64,000 nt of DNA, taken from Plasmodium coatneyi. Taxonomy: Eukaryota; Apicomplexa; Aconoidasida; Haemosporida; Plasmodiidae. Below the pieces are notes generated by a model, which had not been told where the DNA came from, ran no database searches, and was given only the letters and a program-made list of their open reading frames with translations. The DNA lies in the NCBI RefSeq assembly GCF_001680005.1, contig NC_033563.1, forward strand, positions 1,550,001 to 1,614,000, written 5' to 3'. The position numbers were made by a program, and so were the translations under genes. Shown piece by piece: positions 14,447 to 25,507 of the stretch (within the stretch, counting starts at the first letter, position 1; every line of letters begins with the position of its first letter).

Positions 14447-16015
14447 ATGGATGCGCATTTAATGCACTACACTCATAATAAATATGATGGACTTTATGTA
14501 AAAAACAAACACTGCTATTATAAAATCCATTTAGCAAATACAAGGTATGAAATTATCAGCAGAGTGGTTGATGAATCTGAAAAATGGATTGAAGCTAATC
14601 CGGATTCTACTGATTGGGATGTCATATGGTTAGACACATCTATCTCGGACGATAGGTTCAGAAAGTTGAAGAAGTTTCAAAAAATTAACCATTTCGTAGG
14701 AATGAAAGGAATAACAAGGAAAGATGAGTTATGTAAAAATTTAAAAAAAATGAAAAAAAAATTTCCGCAAAGTTACAATTTTTTCCCCCTTACGTGGATC
14801 TTACCGAACGAAATATCTGACTTTAAAAATTATTTTAAAAAGGAAAGTGGGTCCAAGACATACATAGTTAAGTTAAAAAATTCATGTCAAGGGAAGGGCA
14901 TATATTTAACAAAAAGTTTGGACAATATAAACAAATATGACAGCTGCGTTATTCAAAAGTACATACACAAGCCGCTACTAATAAATGGATTAAAGTTTGA
15001 CATTCGGTTGTACGTTTTAGTGACAGGTTGTGATCCGCTGAGGATATTTTTGCACGAAGATGGCTTAGTGCGCTTTTCAATAGAAAAATATAAATTACCG
15101 AAATCGAAGAATCTCAAACAGGTGAACATGCACCTAACAAATTTTTCTATTAATAAAAAGTCAGATAAATTTGAAAATTCGCTACATCCTGATGATGCAA
15201 CCACGGGACATAAAAGAAGTTGGAAAGCATTCTTAAAAAAATTGAAGGAGGAAGGGTTGCCCATGGATTCAGTGATGAAACGAATTGAACATATGATTGT
15301 TAAAACGATTTGTTCAATACAACCTGAGTTGAAGCATTATTATAACTCAGCTCATATTAGTGATTATTCCAATAGTATGTGTTTTGAAGTGCTAGGTTTT
15401 GATATTTTACTAGATTATAGATTAAAACCTTGGCTCCTTGAGGTGAATCACTCCCCTTCATTTGCTACTAGCTCCCTCGTAGATGAGAAGGTAAAATATT
15501 CAGTCATCAGAGACACGTTGAACATGCTCTACATGCACTCCAAGTACAGACATATGCACATTCAGGAGTATCTAAATTTGCAAAAGTTTAGAAAAAAATA
15601 TAGTGATGTTTTAGTAAAGCACAAAAAAGAGTTGAAAGAAAAGTTAACTTTGAGTCGTTTCCATTATGAGAATAGGAACCTGGGTGGGTATAAAAGAATC
15701 TACCCCTTGCCCGAATTGCTGGATTATGAAAACCTTATCTTGTTCGTTTCGAATGCTTGGAACAAGTCCATTGGAATACCGTACTGTATGAAGATGGATT
15801 CGTTTGAATACCTGTTTGAGGAACCTGCAAAGAGGAGGAGTCATGCAATGGAAAAGCTAGCTATAACTAACAGTGCAGCAGCAGAGGAGGAGGATCAGTA
15901 TCAGGACGAGCAACAGCAGCAGCAGCTGGTTTGGCTGAACGAGGTAGAGTGTAACAAGTATTGCCATTCTGATCGGGTCATGGCAAACATGAGCAACTGC
16001 TCCACCTCCTGTTAG
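14447..16015 (+). CDS. Tubulin-tyrosine-ligase-like protein (TTLL; probable tubulin polyglutamylase)
   Basis: Single exon, 522 residues. The frame opens 17 codons earlier with GTG, and the first ATG (14447) is used. TTL-domain landmarks appear in order: a nucleotide-binding YIVKLKNSCQGKGIY segment near residue 139, QKYIHKPLLINGLKFDIRLY near 170, HLTNFSIN near 227, and EVLGFDILLD followed by LLEVNHSPSF near 314-335, which carries the Glu and Asn that bind metal in this family. TTLL enzymes ligate Glu or Gly to tubulin tails using ATP, and the likely target here is spindle, subpellicular or flagellar microtubules. The C-terminal ~150 residues are helical and basic, with an acidic/poly-Gln stretch near 475-492. 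A microtubule-binding extension is typical of autonomous polyglutamylases. Which modification it performs cannot be told from sequence alone. Confidence 0.9.
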   Translation: MDAHLMHYTHNKYDGLYVKNKHCYYKIHLANTRYEIISRVVDESEKWIEANPDSTDWDVIWLDTSISDDRFRKLKKFQKINHFVGMKGITRKDELCKNLKKMKKKFPQSYNFFPLTWILPNEISDFKNYFKKESGSKTYIVKLKNSCQGKGIYLTKSLDNINKYDSCVIQKYIHKPLLINGLKFDIRLYVLVTGCDPLRIFLHEDGLVRFSIEKYKLPKSKNLKQVNMHLTNFSINKKSDKFENSLHPDDATTGHKRSWKAFLKKLKEEGLPMDSVMKRIEHMIVKTICSIQPELKHYYNSAHISDYSNSMCFEVLGFDILLDYRLKPWLLEVNHSPSFATSSLVDEKVKYSVIRDTLNMLYMHSKYRHMHIQEYLNLQKFRKKYSDVLVKHKKELKEKLTLSRFHYENRNLGGYKRIYPLPELLDYENLILFVSNAWNKSIGIPYCMKMDSFEYLFEEPAKRRSHAMEKLAITNSAAAEEEDQYQDEQQQQQLVWLNEVECNKYCHSDRVMANMSNCSTSC

Positions 16016-16961
16016 GTGGTTTCCACAGGGGGGTTACGAAGGAGGTGTTATTCACAGCGGCGGCGTTTCCTCGCTTATGTCTTATCCTTTCTGTGCGCCG
16101 AATAACATGTTAGAAAGCGGTTTGTGAGAAAGCCAAAGGGGGACTAGCTACCTCCGTATGGGACATATCGGCAAGAAAAATAAGAGCAAGAAGAAGCATC
16201 AGTTGGATATCCACTGGGCTATTAAAAGTTGGTCACACGCATATATACATATATATAAATGTATACATGTTCGTGTGGGGCTGTTTATGTGCACTAGGGC
16301 GCTTTGTTAAGATACTACAAAAAAAAAAATATTTCAAATTATTGTACATATAAAAAATGTTCAAAATGGGAAATTAGGGTAACTCTTTTAATGTACATAT
16401 GTATATTTTGAAATTTACAAAACATGGGAAGAATGCGACGGGCACATTCAAAGGGGGTATTCAAACGGGGTGTGTGGATGGAGAGGTGATTTATTAATAG
16501 GCATATATTTACACCGCGAGAGTAAATGAGCGCCTAGGAAGTGGTACATATATTAACAACAAAAAAATGGAGTAATAATGGAACAACCGTGAAGTGGTGA
16601 TGGCATGATCGTGGGAATCAAAATGAACACTCGTGCATGCACAACTGGGATGTGCGGAAATATGCACATTGGGGAAGGGTCCAGGAGGTTTGTATCCCCT
16701 TTATGAGTTTTTAAAAAATAATATCCCTTTAGAGTTAAACAAAAGGGGCTTCTCTGCGTTAAACCTATAAATGCTTCAATGGGGCTTCTTTCCCCCTTCG
16801 AGCAAAGGCGGGATGAAGCCTGTTAATATACAAGTTTGCATTTAAATGATTTACAGTGAGCTGATGCACTTAGCTCATTTGGTTGATATGTTAGTTACTT
16901 TTTCCTTACTTGTTCATGAACTGCTGTCCCGTTTTGCCATGTTTCCACTCTTCCGCGTCGC
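16016..16961. other. Convergent intergenic region between TTLL (+) and PP2C (-)
   Basis: Both flanking genes end here, so it should hold two 3' ends. A TATATACATATATATA-like tract lies near 16245 and a TGCATGCA palindrome at 16634-16641. No reading frame is credible. Confidence 0.5.
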
Positions 16962-18170
16962 TTAGCATATGAGCGCGCAGGACACGGTGATGTCATCCAT
17001 TTTACCGCCCGTTTTGTGGCACTTAAACTCTTTGTTGTAATTATTTATGTATGGAGACATCCACCTCTTCATTTTGGAGTAGTTAAATGCTTCGTTGGCA
17101 ATTTTTTCCGATAGGGTGGAAAAGTTGTTCTGTTTCACCAAATTTAATATTTGGTTATCGTACAAATTATCCCACAGACCGTCGGACCCCGCAACGATTA
17201 TGTCATTTTTTTTTACTTCTATGTGAGCAATGTCTGCATCGTTTGGTTTGCTTACTTCATTACTTCCCAACTGGTAGGGGAAATTAAACTCATACTGCTG
17301 AGGTTTTGAGCGGTAAATTATGCTATCATTTCGAATGAGGATAAACTGAGAATCTCCAACGACAGCCGTAGAGATGGTGCTATTGTTATTAAAGATGATT
17401 AGACAAACGGTGGTTGATCCTTGAATGTCATTATTTAGATAGGCATAATTGAGTACATCTTCAATTTTCATATTTTCATTTTCATCCATTTTTTTTTGTA
17501 AAAGTTGTAAAAATTTTTCTGGATATTTTCTTGGATTTACTCCATGCCTTATCCAAGATCCTACACCATCAGCAATGGCCATAAACCCTTTCCCATTCAA
17601 ACAGCAATCTTCACTTTCTACTTTATCTGGATGTTTGATAATTTTATAATTTGTCAAAATGGAATGTTTTGCATTTGAGCAGAAGGCCTTTTTGTTAAAG
17701 GAGAAAATAATATTTTTTTTAATTTTATATTTCAAAAATACACTGTTTGCCATATTAAAAAAGTTAAAGGGGACTTTATTTTTTAAAAATGTGTAAGGCA
17801 ACTTTGTTACAAAGGTGAGTTCCTTGGAAAAGTTATTGCTAAGCTGTGTGTCACATTTTGTGTTGGTGAAATTGGAACTTTTGTTGCCACCTTGGATTGG
17901 CAGAAAGGATAACTTATCCATAATGCTATCCTTTATTCCCATTTCACTTGTCCTTTTCTTATTCTTTTTTAATTTTTTCTCAAATTCCTTGGAGAAAAAA
18001 TTAAGGTTCTGTCGGTAAAAGTAGCAATCTTCTTTTTTTAGCAAGTAGTTCATTTTCCTCTTCAAATTTATAGGCGCTACAGCGTACACCGAATGGGCTG
18101 GTGGGTTTTTACAACATGTGAGCATATTATATAGGAACACAATCAGAAAGGGGAAACATGTGGTGACCAT
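16962..18170 (-). CDS. PP2C-family protein phosphatase, PTC7/PPTC7-like
   Basis: Single exon, 402 residues, starting at the ATG complementary to 18168-18170. The PP2C core begins near residue 188. Metal-binding motifs are visible: an ED pair just before GFMAIADGVGSW (~198), VVGDSQFILI (~275), GSDGLWDNL (~327) and MDDITVSCAL at the C terminus. GVNPRKYPEKF and a YRSKPQQYEFNFPYQLG segment match the PTC7/PPTC7 branch, whose known members dephosphorylate mitochondrial proteins. The N terminus has a hydrophobic stretch at residues 5-19 (FPFLIVFLYNMLT) followed by a Lys/Asn-rich, acid-poor segment. This could be a signal peptide plus transit peptide (apicoplast) or an unusual mitochondrial presequence. 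The reaction is Mg/Mn-dependent Ser/Thr dephosphorylation. Substrates cannot be inferred. Confidence 0.9.
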   Translation of the reverse strand: MVTTCFPFLIVFLYNMLTCCKNPPAHSVYAVAPINLKRKMNYLLKKEDCYFYRQNLNFFSKEFEKKLKKNKKRTSEMGIKDSIMDKLSFLPIQGGNKSSNFTNTKCDTQLSNNFSKELTFVTKLPYTFLKNKVPFNFFNMANSVFLKYKIKKNIIFSFNKKAFCSNAKHSILTNYKIIKHPDKVESEDCCLNGKGFMAIADGVGSWIRHGVNPRKYPEKFLQLLQKKMDENENMKIEDVLNYAYLNNDIQGSTTVCLIIFNNNSTISTAVVGDSQFILIRNDSIIYRSKPQQYEFNFPYQLGSNEVSKPNDADIAHIEVKKNDIIVAGSDGLWDNLYDNQILNLVKQNNFSTLSEKIANEAFNYSKMKRWMSPYINNYNKEFKCHKTGGKMDDITVSCALIC

Positions 18171-20412
18171 TTAGGGTAAAAAGAACATTGGGTTTCTTCC
18201 GCATCGAATTTTGCATGGGGCGGTGTGTTTGCGTTGATGCTTCTCATGGCAAGCTGTTTAGCAGTGGTTGCCTCTTCGCTGTTGATGGCTTATTCTGCCG
18301 TGGTTTCCTTTTCTGCCATGCTTTGCTTTATTCCTTTCCCCCGATGTCGCATTTAAAATTTACTTTTGCAAAATAAAAAAAAAAGTTAGCTATGTGGACT
18401 CAAATGCAAGGCATGAAAAGAAGGTGCGAAGAACCGAGGGGGTACGCGTTTTTACACAATTAAGTTTTCATGGGGCCACTTCCACTTCTCCACGTGCTAA
18501 TATGAGGAACAAAAAATGGCAAGCCAATCTGCTAAAATGGGAAGGCCCGTGTATATATAGCCGGATAAAAAAAGCGACGCGCAACGGTGAAGCAAGGAGA
18601 AAAATAAGTACATTTCCTTTACCCCCTATGGGGGGGCGAAACATTAGCGCACAAGCTCTCTCGCGGAAGATTTGGCTGAAGCTCGAAAAAATTGCAACAG
18701 TTTAGTGTGGCATCCCTTAGGGTGCAACATACTTATTCATACGTGAAAATAAACGAAAAAGGGGGAAAAAAAAAAAATCACAAAATGATGCACAAAAAAT
18801 AGGGCCAGCCTTTTCGTTCATTGTGCAATTAAATATAACTCTATTTTATGTGCTTTTAAAAAATTTTGCCTCATTTGCGGAGTGTATGCCACTTCAATTT
18901 TTGAAAGTCTTTTTTTTCTTTTTTTGAATATGAGGCCTATCCGTAAAACATCATAAATTTAACCGATAGGAATGTAACCCCCCACACCGTTGGGCCATTC
19001 TTTTACAATTTTAATGGCCCACCAGAATTGCTTGATAAGTTGTAGTAACGATGTTACTGTGCTTTTACATTTTTTATATTTTATTTTTAAAAAAAAAGAT
19101 GTTCTTTTGGTGCAACATCGGCATATAGTACTGTACACGCCCTTTGGGGAGATGCACAAACACTAATTTTTATTTCGCCAAAGCAAACCTTTTAGAACAA
19201 CTGTGCATTGCATTGGGTTGATTGGGGTTTAATGTGGTTTTATTTAAGTGCCACCTTTATTTGGTTGTGTATGCGGTCGAACGAGGGGCATTTAATATGG
19301 TGCTACTTCGTCATTTTGGAGAAAAAAAAATTTTCGGCCCATTTTTTGGCGCCTGTTCAAATGAAGAAAAAGAGGTGCATCCAAGGAAATATACACATAA
19401 TGTATTTTTATGCAGCTCATTTTTAATTACAAATAATGTGGTGCCACTTGTTTCGTCCTAGTCCCAACAACATAGAGAGCTAACATTTAATGCGCAGCTA
19501 TTAATGTCAATTTTTTTTCATTGCTGCTTTGTCTTGGAAATGGACAATAGACAATGTCGCAATATTAATACCTTTTGACAAAAAAGGGTGTTTTAATTTT
19601 CCGCCTACAGTTTTTATATCAACTGCACATTTTAATCATCAGGAGGACGGGTAGAAGGTTCTCTCGTAAATTCATTAAATTGAATTATGCTATTACTCAG
19701 ACATGACCAAACTTTAAAACATCGATACTTTTTCTTTTTTTTTTTTACACAATCTTGAAATAGACACCCTGCTTAAAAATGTTTCCGCATGAAAGGGATA
19801 TTTTTTTTTTTTTTTCAACATAAGAGTGCAGATTATTTTGAAAAATAAATCCGGACATTTTTAGCATCCCCAAGTTTAGGCAGCACGGAGTGTTTAATTA
19901 ATACGGGGGGTAAACAAAAGTCATCCTCGGTGTTCACTTTGTGAGGGTCACTTTTTTGGGGTTCCCTTTTCTTCGCTTCGCCGAGGAAGAAAAATTGGAG
20001 TCTGTGTAAACGGCAAAACAATTTAACATTAGCAGAAAGTGAACATCTTTATGCGAAATTTTGCTTAAAATGAGATTTATTACATTCTTCTCTAACGTAA
20101 CGTGGTAATGGAAATATAAAGATACATGCATATTCAAATATTTTGAGAGCACTCATCCTTCTCATTCCTGCATGTTCGCCTATAGTGAAATAAAAATGAA
20201 GGAAAAAAAAAAAAAAAAAAAAAAAAAAAAAGCGGTGGGGCGAGGTTTTAATAGATGAAATATTTACCCAGTTAATTTAAAACATAATTGTAATAAACAT
20301 TTGCGTGATGAACTTGGCAAATAGGAACATTTTTTCATGTTTTTGTTTTATTTTGCAAAATTAAAGAAAGTAAAAAGAATGAGAAACTGCCTTCACAAAG
20401 CTTCCCTAAGTC
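18171..20412. other. 2.2-kb divergent intergenic region
   Basis: It lies between the 5' ends of the PP2C (-) and WLM-protease (+) genes and so should hold both promoters. Poly(T) at ~19800-19815 and poly(A) at ~20202-20231 are present. No coding sequence is supported. The open frame near 18400-18700 begins with GTG and has no recognisable motif. Confidence 0.5.
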
Positions 20413-22217
20413 ATGAACATTAAAAACTTAGATGATGTAAAATACAGAGTTCATAAAATTAAAGTTTTAGACGAAAATGATAAGAAGGCAAAAGCAGTGT
20501 TGACCCGGGCTGCCGACCAGGTGATGGTAAGAGGAAAAAAAAAAAAAAAAAACACATTCACTAAAAGGTGAACAACTGAATCGTAGCTAACCAAAAAGAT
20601 GTGCACAAAAATGGATCACACAATAGGAAATGTTAATGTTGCAGTTGCAAGGCGCATCGAGATGCTCTCTCAGATGATCTTTCAGATGTATTGCCGCAAT
20701 CCTTCCGATTAATTCGTGGGAACGTATGTTACCCCTTATTCCGTTTCTACATTTCCCCCCTCTTTTTTGCAGCCAATTATGAGGAAGATGCGCTTTTCGG
20801 TTGAGTTACTGTCCGAATTTTTACCCCGGAGTCCCAATTTGCTAGGGCTGAACATTGTGGCTAAATCAGAAATTAAGGTATATATTGACTGACCGTTTGT
20901 TGCATGCCCGCAGTAGAGTGGGTGAGGGTTCCTTATGCACATGTATAAGGGGTGCACACATACATAAAAGTGTATCCTCCCTTGTATATGTGTGCACACC
21001 TTTTCAGATACGGCTTCGGAAAAAAAGGGGAGGGGAGTTATTTCACTTTAACGACATCATGGGGACGCTGCTACACGAGCTAGCGCACATAGTGCACGGT
21101 GGACATGACAGATCATTTTACGAACTCTTGGACAAACTAGTATTAGAGTATAATAAATTATACACTTTTGGAAAAATAGAAAATCAAATCAGTGGAGGAA
21201 AAAAAGCAGGAGGAAGTGATTTCCGCATATGTAATGGAAGCCCCAAATTAATGGCAGCACAGGCTGCTGAAATGAGACTACTAAATAATTTTATGAGCAA
21301 GGATGGAGAAATATTAAATGTGTCCCTTGGAAGTTGCTTAACACCAGAACAGTATGACAATTTATTTAAAAATCGAAAAGAACGTGATGATAAAATTTGT
21401 TCCATTTCGAATGACATAATTGTGATCGACTCGTTGGTGGATCCTACCAACCATGACGATGGCGAAAATGGGGAAACATCACAGAATACCAAAGGAGATT
21501 TTAAAGCATCAAATTTGTTGCAAAGGAGGAATAAAAATGTTTTCATTTCGAATGCGGATTGCATAAATGAGGAGAAACAGACACATGCACCTACGCAGGA
21601 TGTGTGTAAAAAATCATTCAAAATACCAGGGCGTAATCCAAAAAAGAGGCAAGCGGCATGTGAACAGGGGAGTGAAGATAAAGTTATAACTTTACCCGGT
21701 AGCATAGGAGCCACACCTAAAAACAGCGGTAATGGCAGCCTTAAAACGAATATTAATGGGGGTGCCTTGAAATGTGCCCATGTTAATTAACCGAGGGGGA
21801 GAGAAGCAAAATAAGCAAATTGAGCAAAATTAGTGATTTTTTATTGTTCACCATTTGGGAAGAGGAAAAAATGGACCATATTATCCCCATGTGGTGAAAA
21901 AAAAAAAAAAAAAAAAAAAAAAACATAGTTGTGTACCACGAAAAAATTTACACCAATTAGATGAGAGGAAATATATGAATACTTATTACATTTAGGGAGC
22001 TTTGTTATTGCAACTGATTTGTAGATTCCTGTGAACACGTCTATTTTCTATGTATATATTTTTTTCCCCCTCTCCAGGCAGCGACTGTGTGCACATTGTG
22101 AAGGTCAAACGCGATTGCAGCGGTGTGAAAAAGCCTGAAAATGAAAATGGCTCGACCGTTTCAGATAATGTGGGTATCAAGAAGAGCAAAAAGAGAAAAG
22201 TTATTGTTCTCGATTAG
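20413..22217 (+). CDS. WLM-domain metalloprotease, Wss1/SPRTN-like
   Basis: Four exons proposed: 20413-20526, 20773-20877, 21008-21728 and 22078-22217, 359 residues, phases consistent throughout. Exons 1-2 encode the front of the WLM domain, with PIMRKMRF and PNLLGLN, the hallmark before the catalytic helix. Exon 3 opens IRLRKK and carries the zinc motif HELAHIVHGGHD (HExxH plus a distal His) near residue 93. Exon 3 also reads on to a stop at 21790, but GTAATG at 21729 gives the phase needed to join exon 4. Exon 4 ends KKSKKRKVIVLD, a basic cluster followed by a VIVLD SUMO-interaction-like motif. Wss1-type proteases cleave DNA-protein crosslinks and bind SUMO, so a nuclear crosslink-repair protease is the likely role. 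The middle region is low-complexity. The last splice junction is the least certain part. Confidence 0.85.
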
Positions 22218-22593
22218 GCGGTTAGTAAAATGGGGATGACTTATTTCCTCTGGGTGGGAAGTTCCCCCATGGTGCATATCATTTTGAATAGCTAGCTCTA
22301 CGACGTTCAGATTCCGTGTGCGTTAAATGTGGATGGGTGTAATTAATGCGCAGGGGCAGACTGGCTAGCACGCACGTAAATACCTATCTACCTACACACG
22401 CACACTTATAATATGTTTGTACAACCATGTATCTACTTTTCCGTTTTCCCTTTTTTTTTGTATTTTTTATTTGTCCCCCAAGTTGCTATGTTTGGTACAG
22501 CATTTCGAATTAACTTTTTGCCACCTCTCCGAACTGATTCCTTTTACAAAACTGTAATTTTTTCGTTAATTTATTTGTTCAAATTGGAAGAGA

Positions 22594-22713
22594 TTTAAGA
22601 AGGAAGAATTTTTTCCTAATGGGAAAATTTGTGCTCTACGCAAAAGCTACGTTGAGGAGTACCAACTTGTGGAGAAGCAATTGCTGCGGCATGATAATTC
22701 AAATTTTAAGTAA
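22594..22713 (+). other. Orphan coding-like segment, possible alternative last exon
   Basis: A 39-codon open stretch (FKKEEFFPNGKICALRKSYV..., ending at TAA 22711-22713) has protein-like composition but no ATG, and is closed upstream by a stop in the same frame. AG dinucleotides at 22589-22590 and 22598-22599 could be acceptors. One possibility is an alternative terminal exon of the WLM protease, because a GT at 22200 in exon 4 leaves the same phase 0 after KKSKKRK. Another is the tail of a separate small gene. Neither can be settled here. Confidence 0.35.
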
Positions 22714-22809
22714 CGTGTTCGTCCATAATTGTGTGGACTAGACAAAGGGTCTAAGTTATTCATTTTGAATACACTAATGGTTTGTTACTTTGCCTTATTT
22801 TCCTACAAT

Positions 22810-23880
22810 TCATCCCTTTATGGAATCGCTTCTAGTCGCATTTTCATTCGCGTCTGCACTGTGCGATTGCTCTTGGTTGGTTATTTCTCCATGTTTATTA
22901 CTGACGTCTTTGTTTTGGTTTTTCGTGTCGGATTTTGTTGTGTCTACATCACTTGCGTTTAGGGGCTGGTGCGGGGGCATCCCTGGTGGTGCAGACGGTG
23001 GAATTAGGGGCGGCATCATTGGTGGGGCTGAAGGAGGGATTGGTGGTTGGCCAAGACCAGGTGGCATATACATCGAATGGGGTGATGGATGAAACATATT
23101 TGGAGATAAATTTTGTGGAAATGCAGATCCTGGGAAGTTTATATTGGGAGGATATTTCTGAGCAGAACCAGGAGGAAGTGTTGGAATGTTTGGTGGATAT
23201 GCTGGTGGGCCAGACGAGGGAGCTTTAGGTGGGGTCATACTGGAAGGCAAATGAGGAGGAGGCATATTAGGCACATTAGGCATAGTAGCATTATGTTGAT
23301 TAACTGGCGGATACATATTTGCACCTAGAGGGGGTGGCTGCATCATATTAAAGTTGTTAGGTAGAAATAGAGGCATAGGAGGGATGTTTTTTTTCTTGGG
23401 ATCTACGGGACCATTTGGTAATAAGTTACTTGTTGGTAATAATGGGGAATTAAATCCTGGGAAAGAGAAATTTCCCATCTGAGCTTGCTGTAGAAATTGT
23501 TCCATGGTAGGTGCCATGGCTACTTGTGCCCAGTTTACTCTCTGTTGTCTTTTAATATTTTTATCTCCTAATTTCTGTTTTAATTTATTTAAATTTTCTT
23601 CAATTATTTCAGCTGGAACTCCATCCATTCCTCTTATGATAAGTTCAGGGTCGTTCCGTTTTGGCAAAGCATTGGGTACCGTTTTTAAATTGGTTTTATG
23701 TACCTGCATCATGTGGATTACTAACCCGCTAGCTACGTCTAGTTTTCTGTTGCACTGCAAACATTTAAAATGTTTCGCTTTCTGATGCTGGATGAGGACC
23801 TTCTCATCGTCGAATTCTCTGTCACAGTAGTAGCAAAAGGGCTTCAATTCAATATTTATTTTTCGCTTCTTCCTCCCCAT
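22810..23880 (-). CDS. C2H2 zinc-finger protein, ZNF207/BuGZ-like
   Basis: Single exon, 356 residues. The N terminus (MGRKKRK) leads into two tandem C2H2 fingers: Cys16/Cys19-His32/His37 and Cys40/Cys43-His56/His61, linked by only two residues. FDDEKVLIQHQKAKHFKC and the following VPNALPKR and GMDGVP segments are the arrangement of the ZNF207 (BuGZ) family. Residues ~130-300 are Pro/Met/Asn-rich low complexity, and the tail is Asp/Asn/Ser-rich. BuGZ binds spindle microtubules and the checkpoint protein BUB3, and its disordered middle promotes coacervation. I see no obvious GLEBS (BUB3-binding) motif in the tail. Related proteins also act in splicing, so a spindle role is only inferred. Confidence 0.88.
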   Translation of the reverse strand: MGRKKRKINIELKPFCYYCDREFDDEKVLIQHQKAKHFKCLQCNRKLDVASGLVIHMMQVHKTNLKTVPNALPKRNDPELIIRGMDGVPAEIIEENLNKLKQKLGDKNIKRQQRVNWAQVAMAPTMEQFLQQAQMGNFSFPGFNSPLLPTSNLLPNGPVDPKKKNIPPMPLFLPNNFNMMQPPPLGANMYPPVNQHNATMPNVPNMPPPHLPSSMTPPKAPSSGPPAYPPNIPTLPPGSAQKYPPNINFPGSAFPQNLSPNMFHPSPHSMYMPPGLGQPPIPPSAPPMMPPLIPPSAPPGMPPHQPLNASDVDTTKSDTKNQNKDVSNKHGEITNQEQSHSADANENATRSDSIKG

Positions 23881-25507
23881 TTTATTATTATTATTTTTTA
23901 TACTGCTTACTCTCTGTTTCGTGTAAGAGCGGCTTAATAGCGGCCCTTTTCGTTACGCATAAAACACAACGGGACAGTTACTGCGCTTGTGCTTTCACTT
24001 GTGGCCATATTCCTGGGGAGATTATTCCACACTGGAGGATTTATAATGTTCTGAGAGATGAGGCTAGTATGTAAAACTGCCCTGTTGTGTTTATTAACTC
24101 AGCGGCGACTGCAGAGCGTGCTAAAGAGTTTCCCTTCCGAATGATGTTCGCCCATTTTTGGTTCCCAATTTAGCGCATACGAATAGGTACATGCATACGT
24201 ACGTATAACACAAATTCGCGTGAAGAAGGACTAAGGAACGTCACCAACTTGTGTGCTCCTATTCCAAATTAATCTCAAAAAAAAAAAAAAAAAAAAAGAA
24301 ATTGATTCGCTTGAACACGTTGTATTTGTGGTGATTCCTTCCGAAGAAAAAAATTGCCCCTATGAAAAAAAAAAAAAAAAAAAAAAAAATCCAAAGGTTA
24401 TTTTGCAAAGTGGGTACATTTCGTCACAGTTATCGTTTCCCAGAAGGGAGGGGCATTCCACTGCAAGATGCACTTCCCACCTTTTTGTGCAAGTGGGCTA
24501 TGTGTCACGTGTTCGTGAAGGATCCATTAGCATTTTTCTCCCAGAATAGTCAGCACCAATTATGCGTATATCCACGTGCATAGTGCAACGCATTGCAAGA
24601 GCACTTTGCACATATCAAGCCAAACGTATGACAAAAGATGTGTTTAACTTTTCCAACTTTTTCGCATAAAGGTAAAGGGCATATCAAAGGGGAAGAACAG
24701 AACTGAGGAAGCTTTCTTCTTCACCATCCTTGGCCAAGTGCCCCTACAGGGATAGCACAGCCGAGGTGCATACTTGTTTGCGTAATTATGACTTACAGGG
24801 AAGCCAAGTCAACACGTACGCAGAACGTATGCACGTATGTATTCACATTATGGGCCTGTCTTCAGTTATGGTTTGCTTAACTCGCATCCCAAAAGTTTAA
24901 GCCTTAAGAGTGGGTACCTTTCCAGAGCACCGCAGTTGTAAATATGTGAATATCTCCCCATTCGTCAAACACAGTTGGTACTTATTTAGACAACCTGATG
25001 TCTACATATAAGTTCCAATCGGAAGGAGGGGAATTTCACTCAATGCACTTAGTTATATGGTCCTATGTGTAGGAATTTTACAAACGGATGTACCACCGTG
25101 GGGCGTACATTTATCCTTTCAGAAGAAGGGATACCCAGTTTGAGCATTCTAACGGATACTCCTTAATGATTTAGTAACGTCGCGTTTCACGAAGCAATAA
25201 CTGTATAAGTGCATGTGTGGGATGTAAATGAAGGTCAATTATTGGAAACCCCAAAAAATGTGCAGCAGAGAGGCTATCCCTATTTTAAGTAACCTGCGAG
25301 GCGTATTTTCGGAGTACTCTTTTAACAGCGCGAAGATTTGATTTAACCCTGCAGATGATTGTGGTGGTCATCTTAAGTGGAAATTTAAGGAATAGGTTTG
25401 CTGCAGTGCAGCAGGAAGGAACGAGCCATAAGAGTATATGTAGTTGTATATATGCGTAGGCAAATTGATGGACACCCGCCATTGTGCAGCAAGAGGCAAT
25501 AAACAAT
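23881..25507. other. 1.6-kb divergent intergenic region
   Basis: It separates the 5' ends of the zinc-finger gene (-) and the AMP-binding-like gene (+). Poly(A) tracts lie at ~24279-24297 and ~24366-24388. Otherwise it is mixed sequence with no credible gene. Confidence 0.5.

Noticed and set aside
18394..18705. Basic 103-aa frame between PP2C and the WLM protease
   Set aside because: Non-ATG start, no motif, and it lies in a divergent promoter region.
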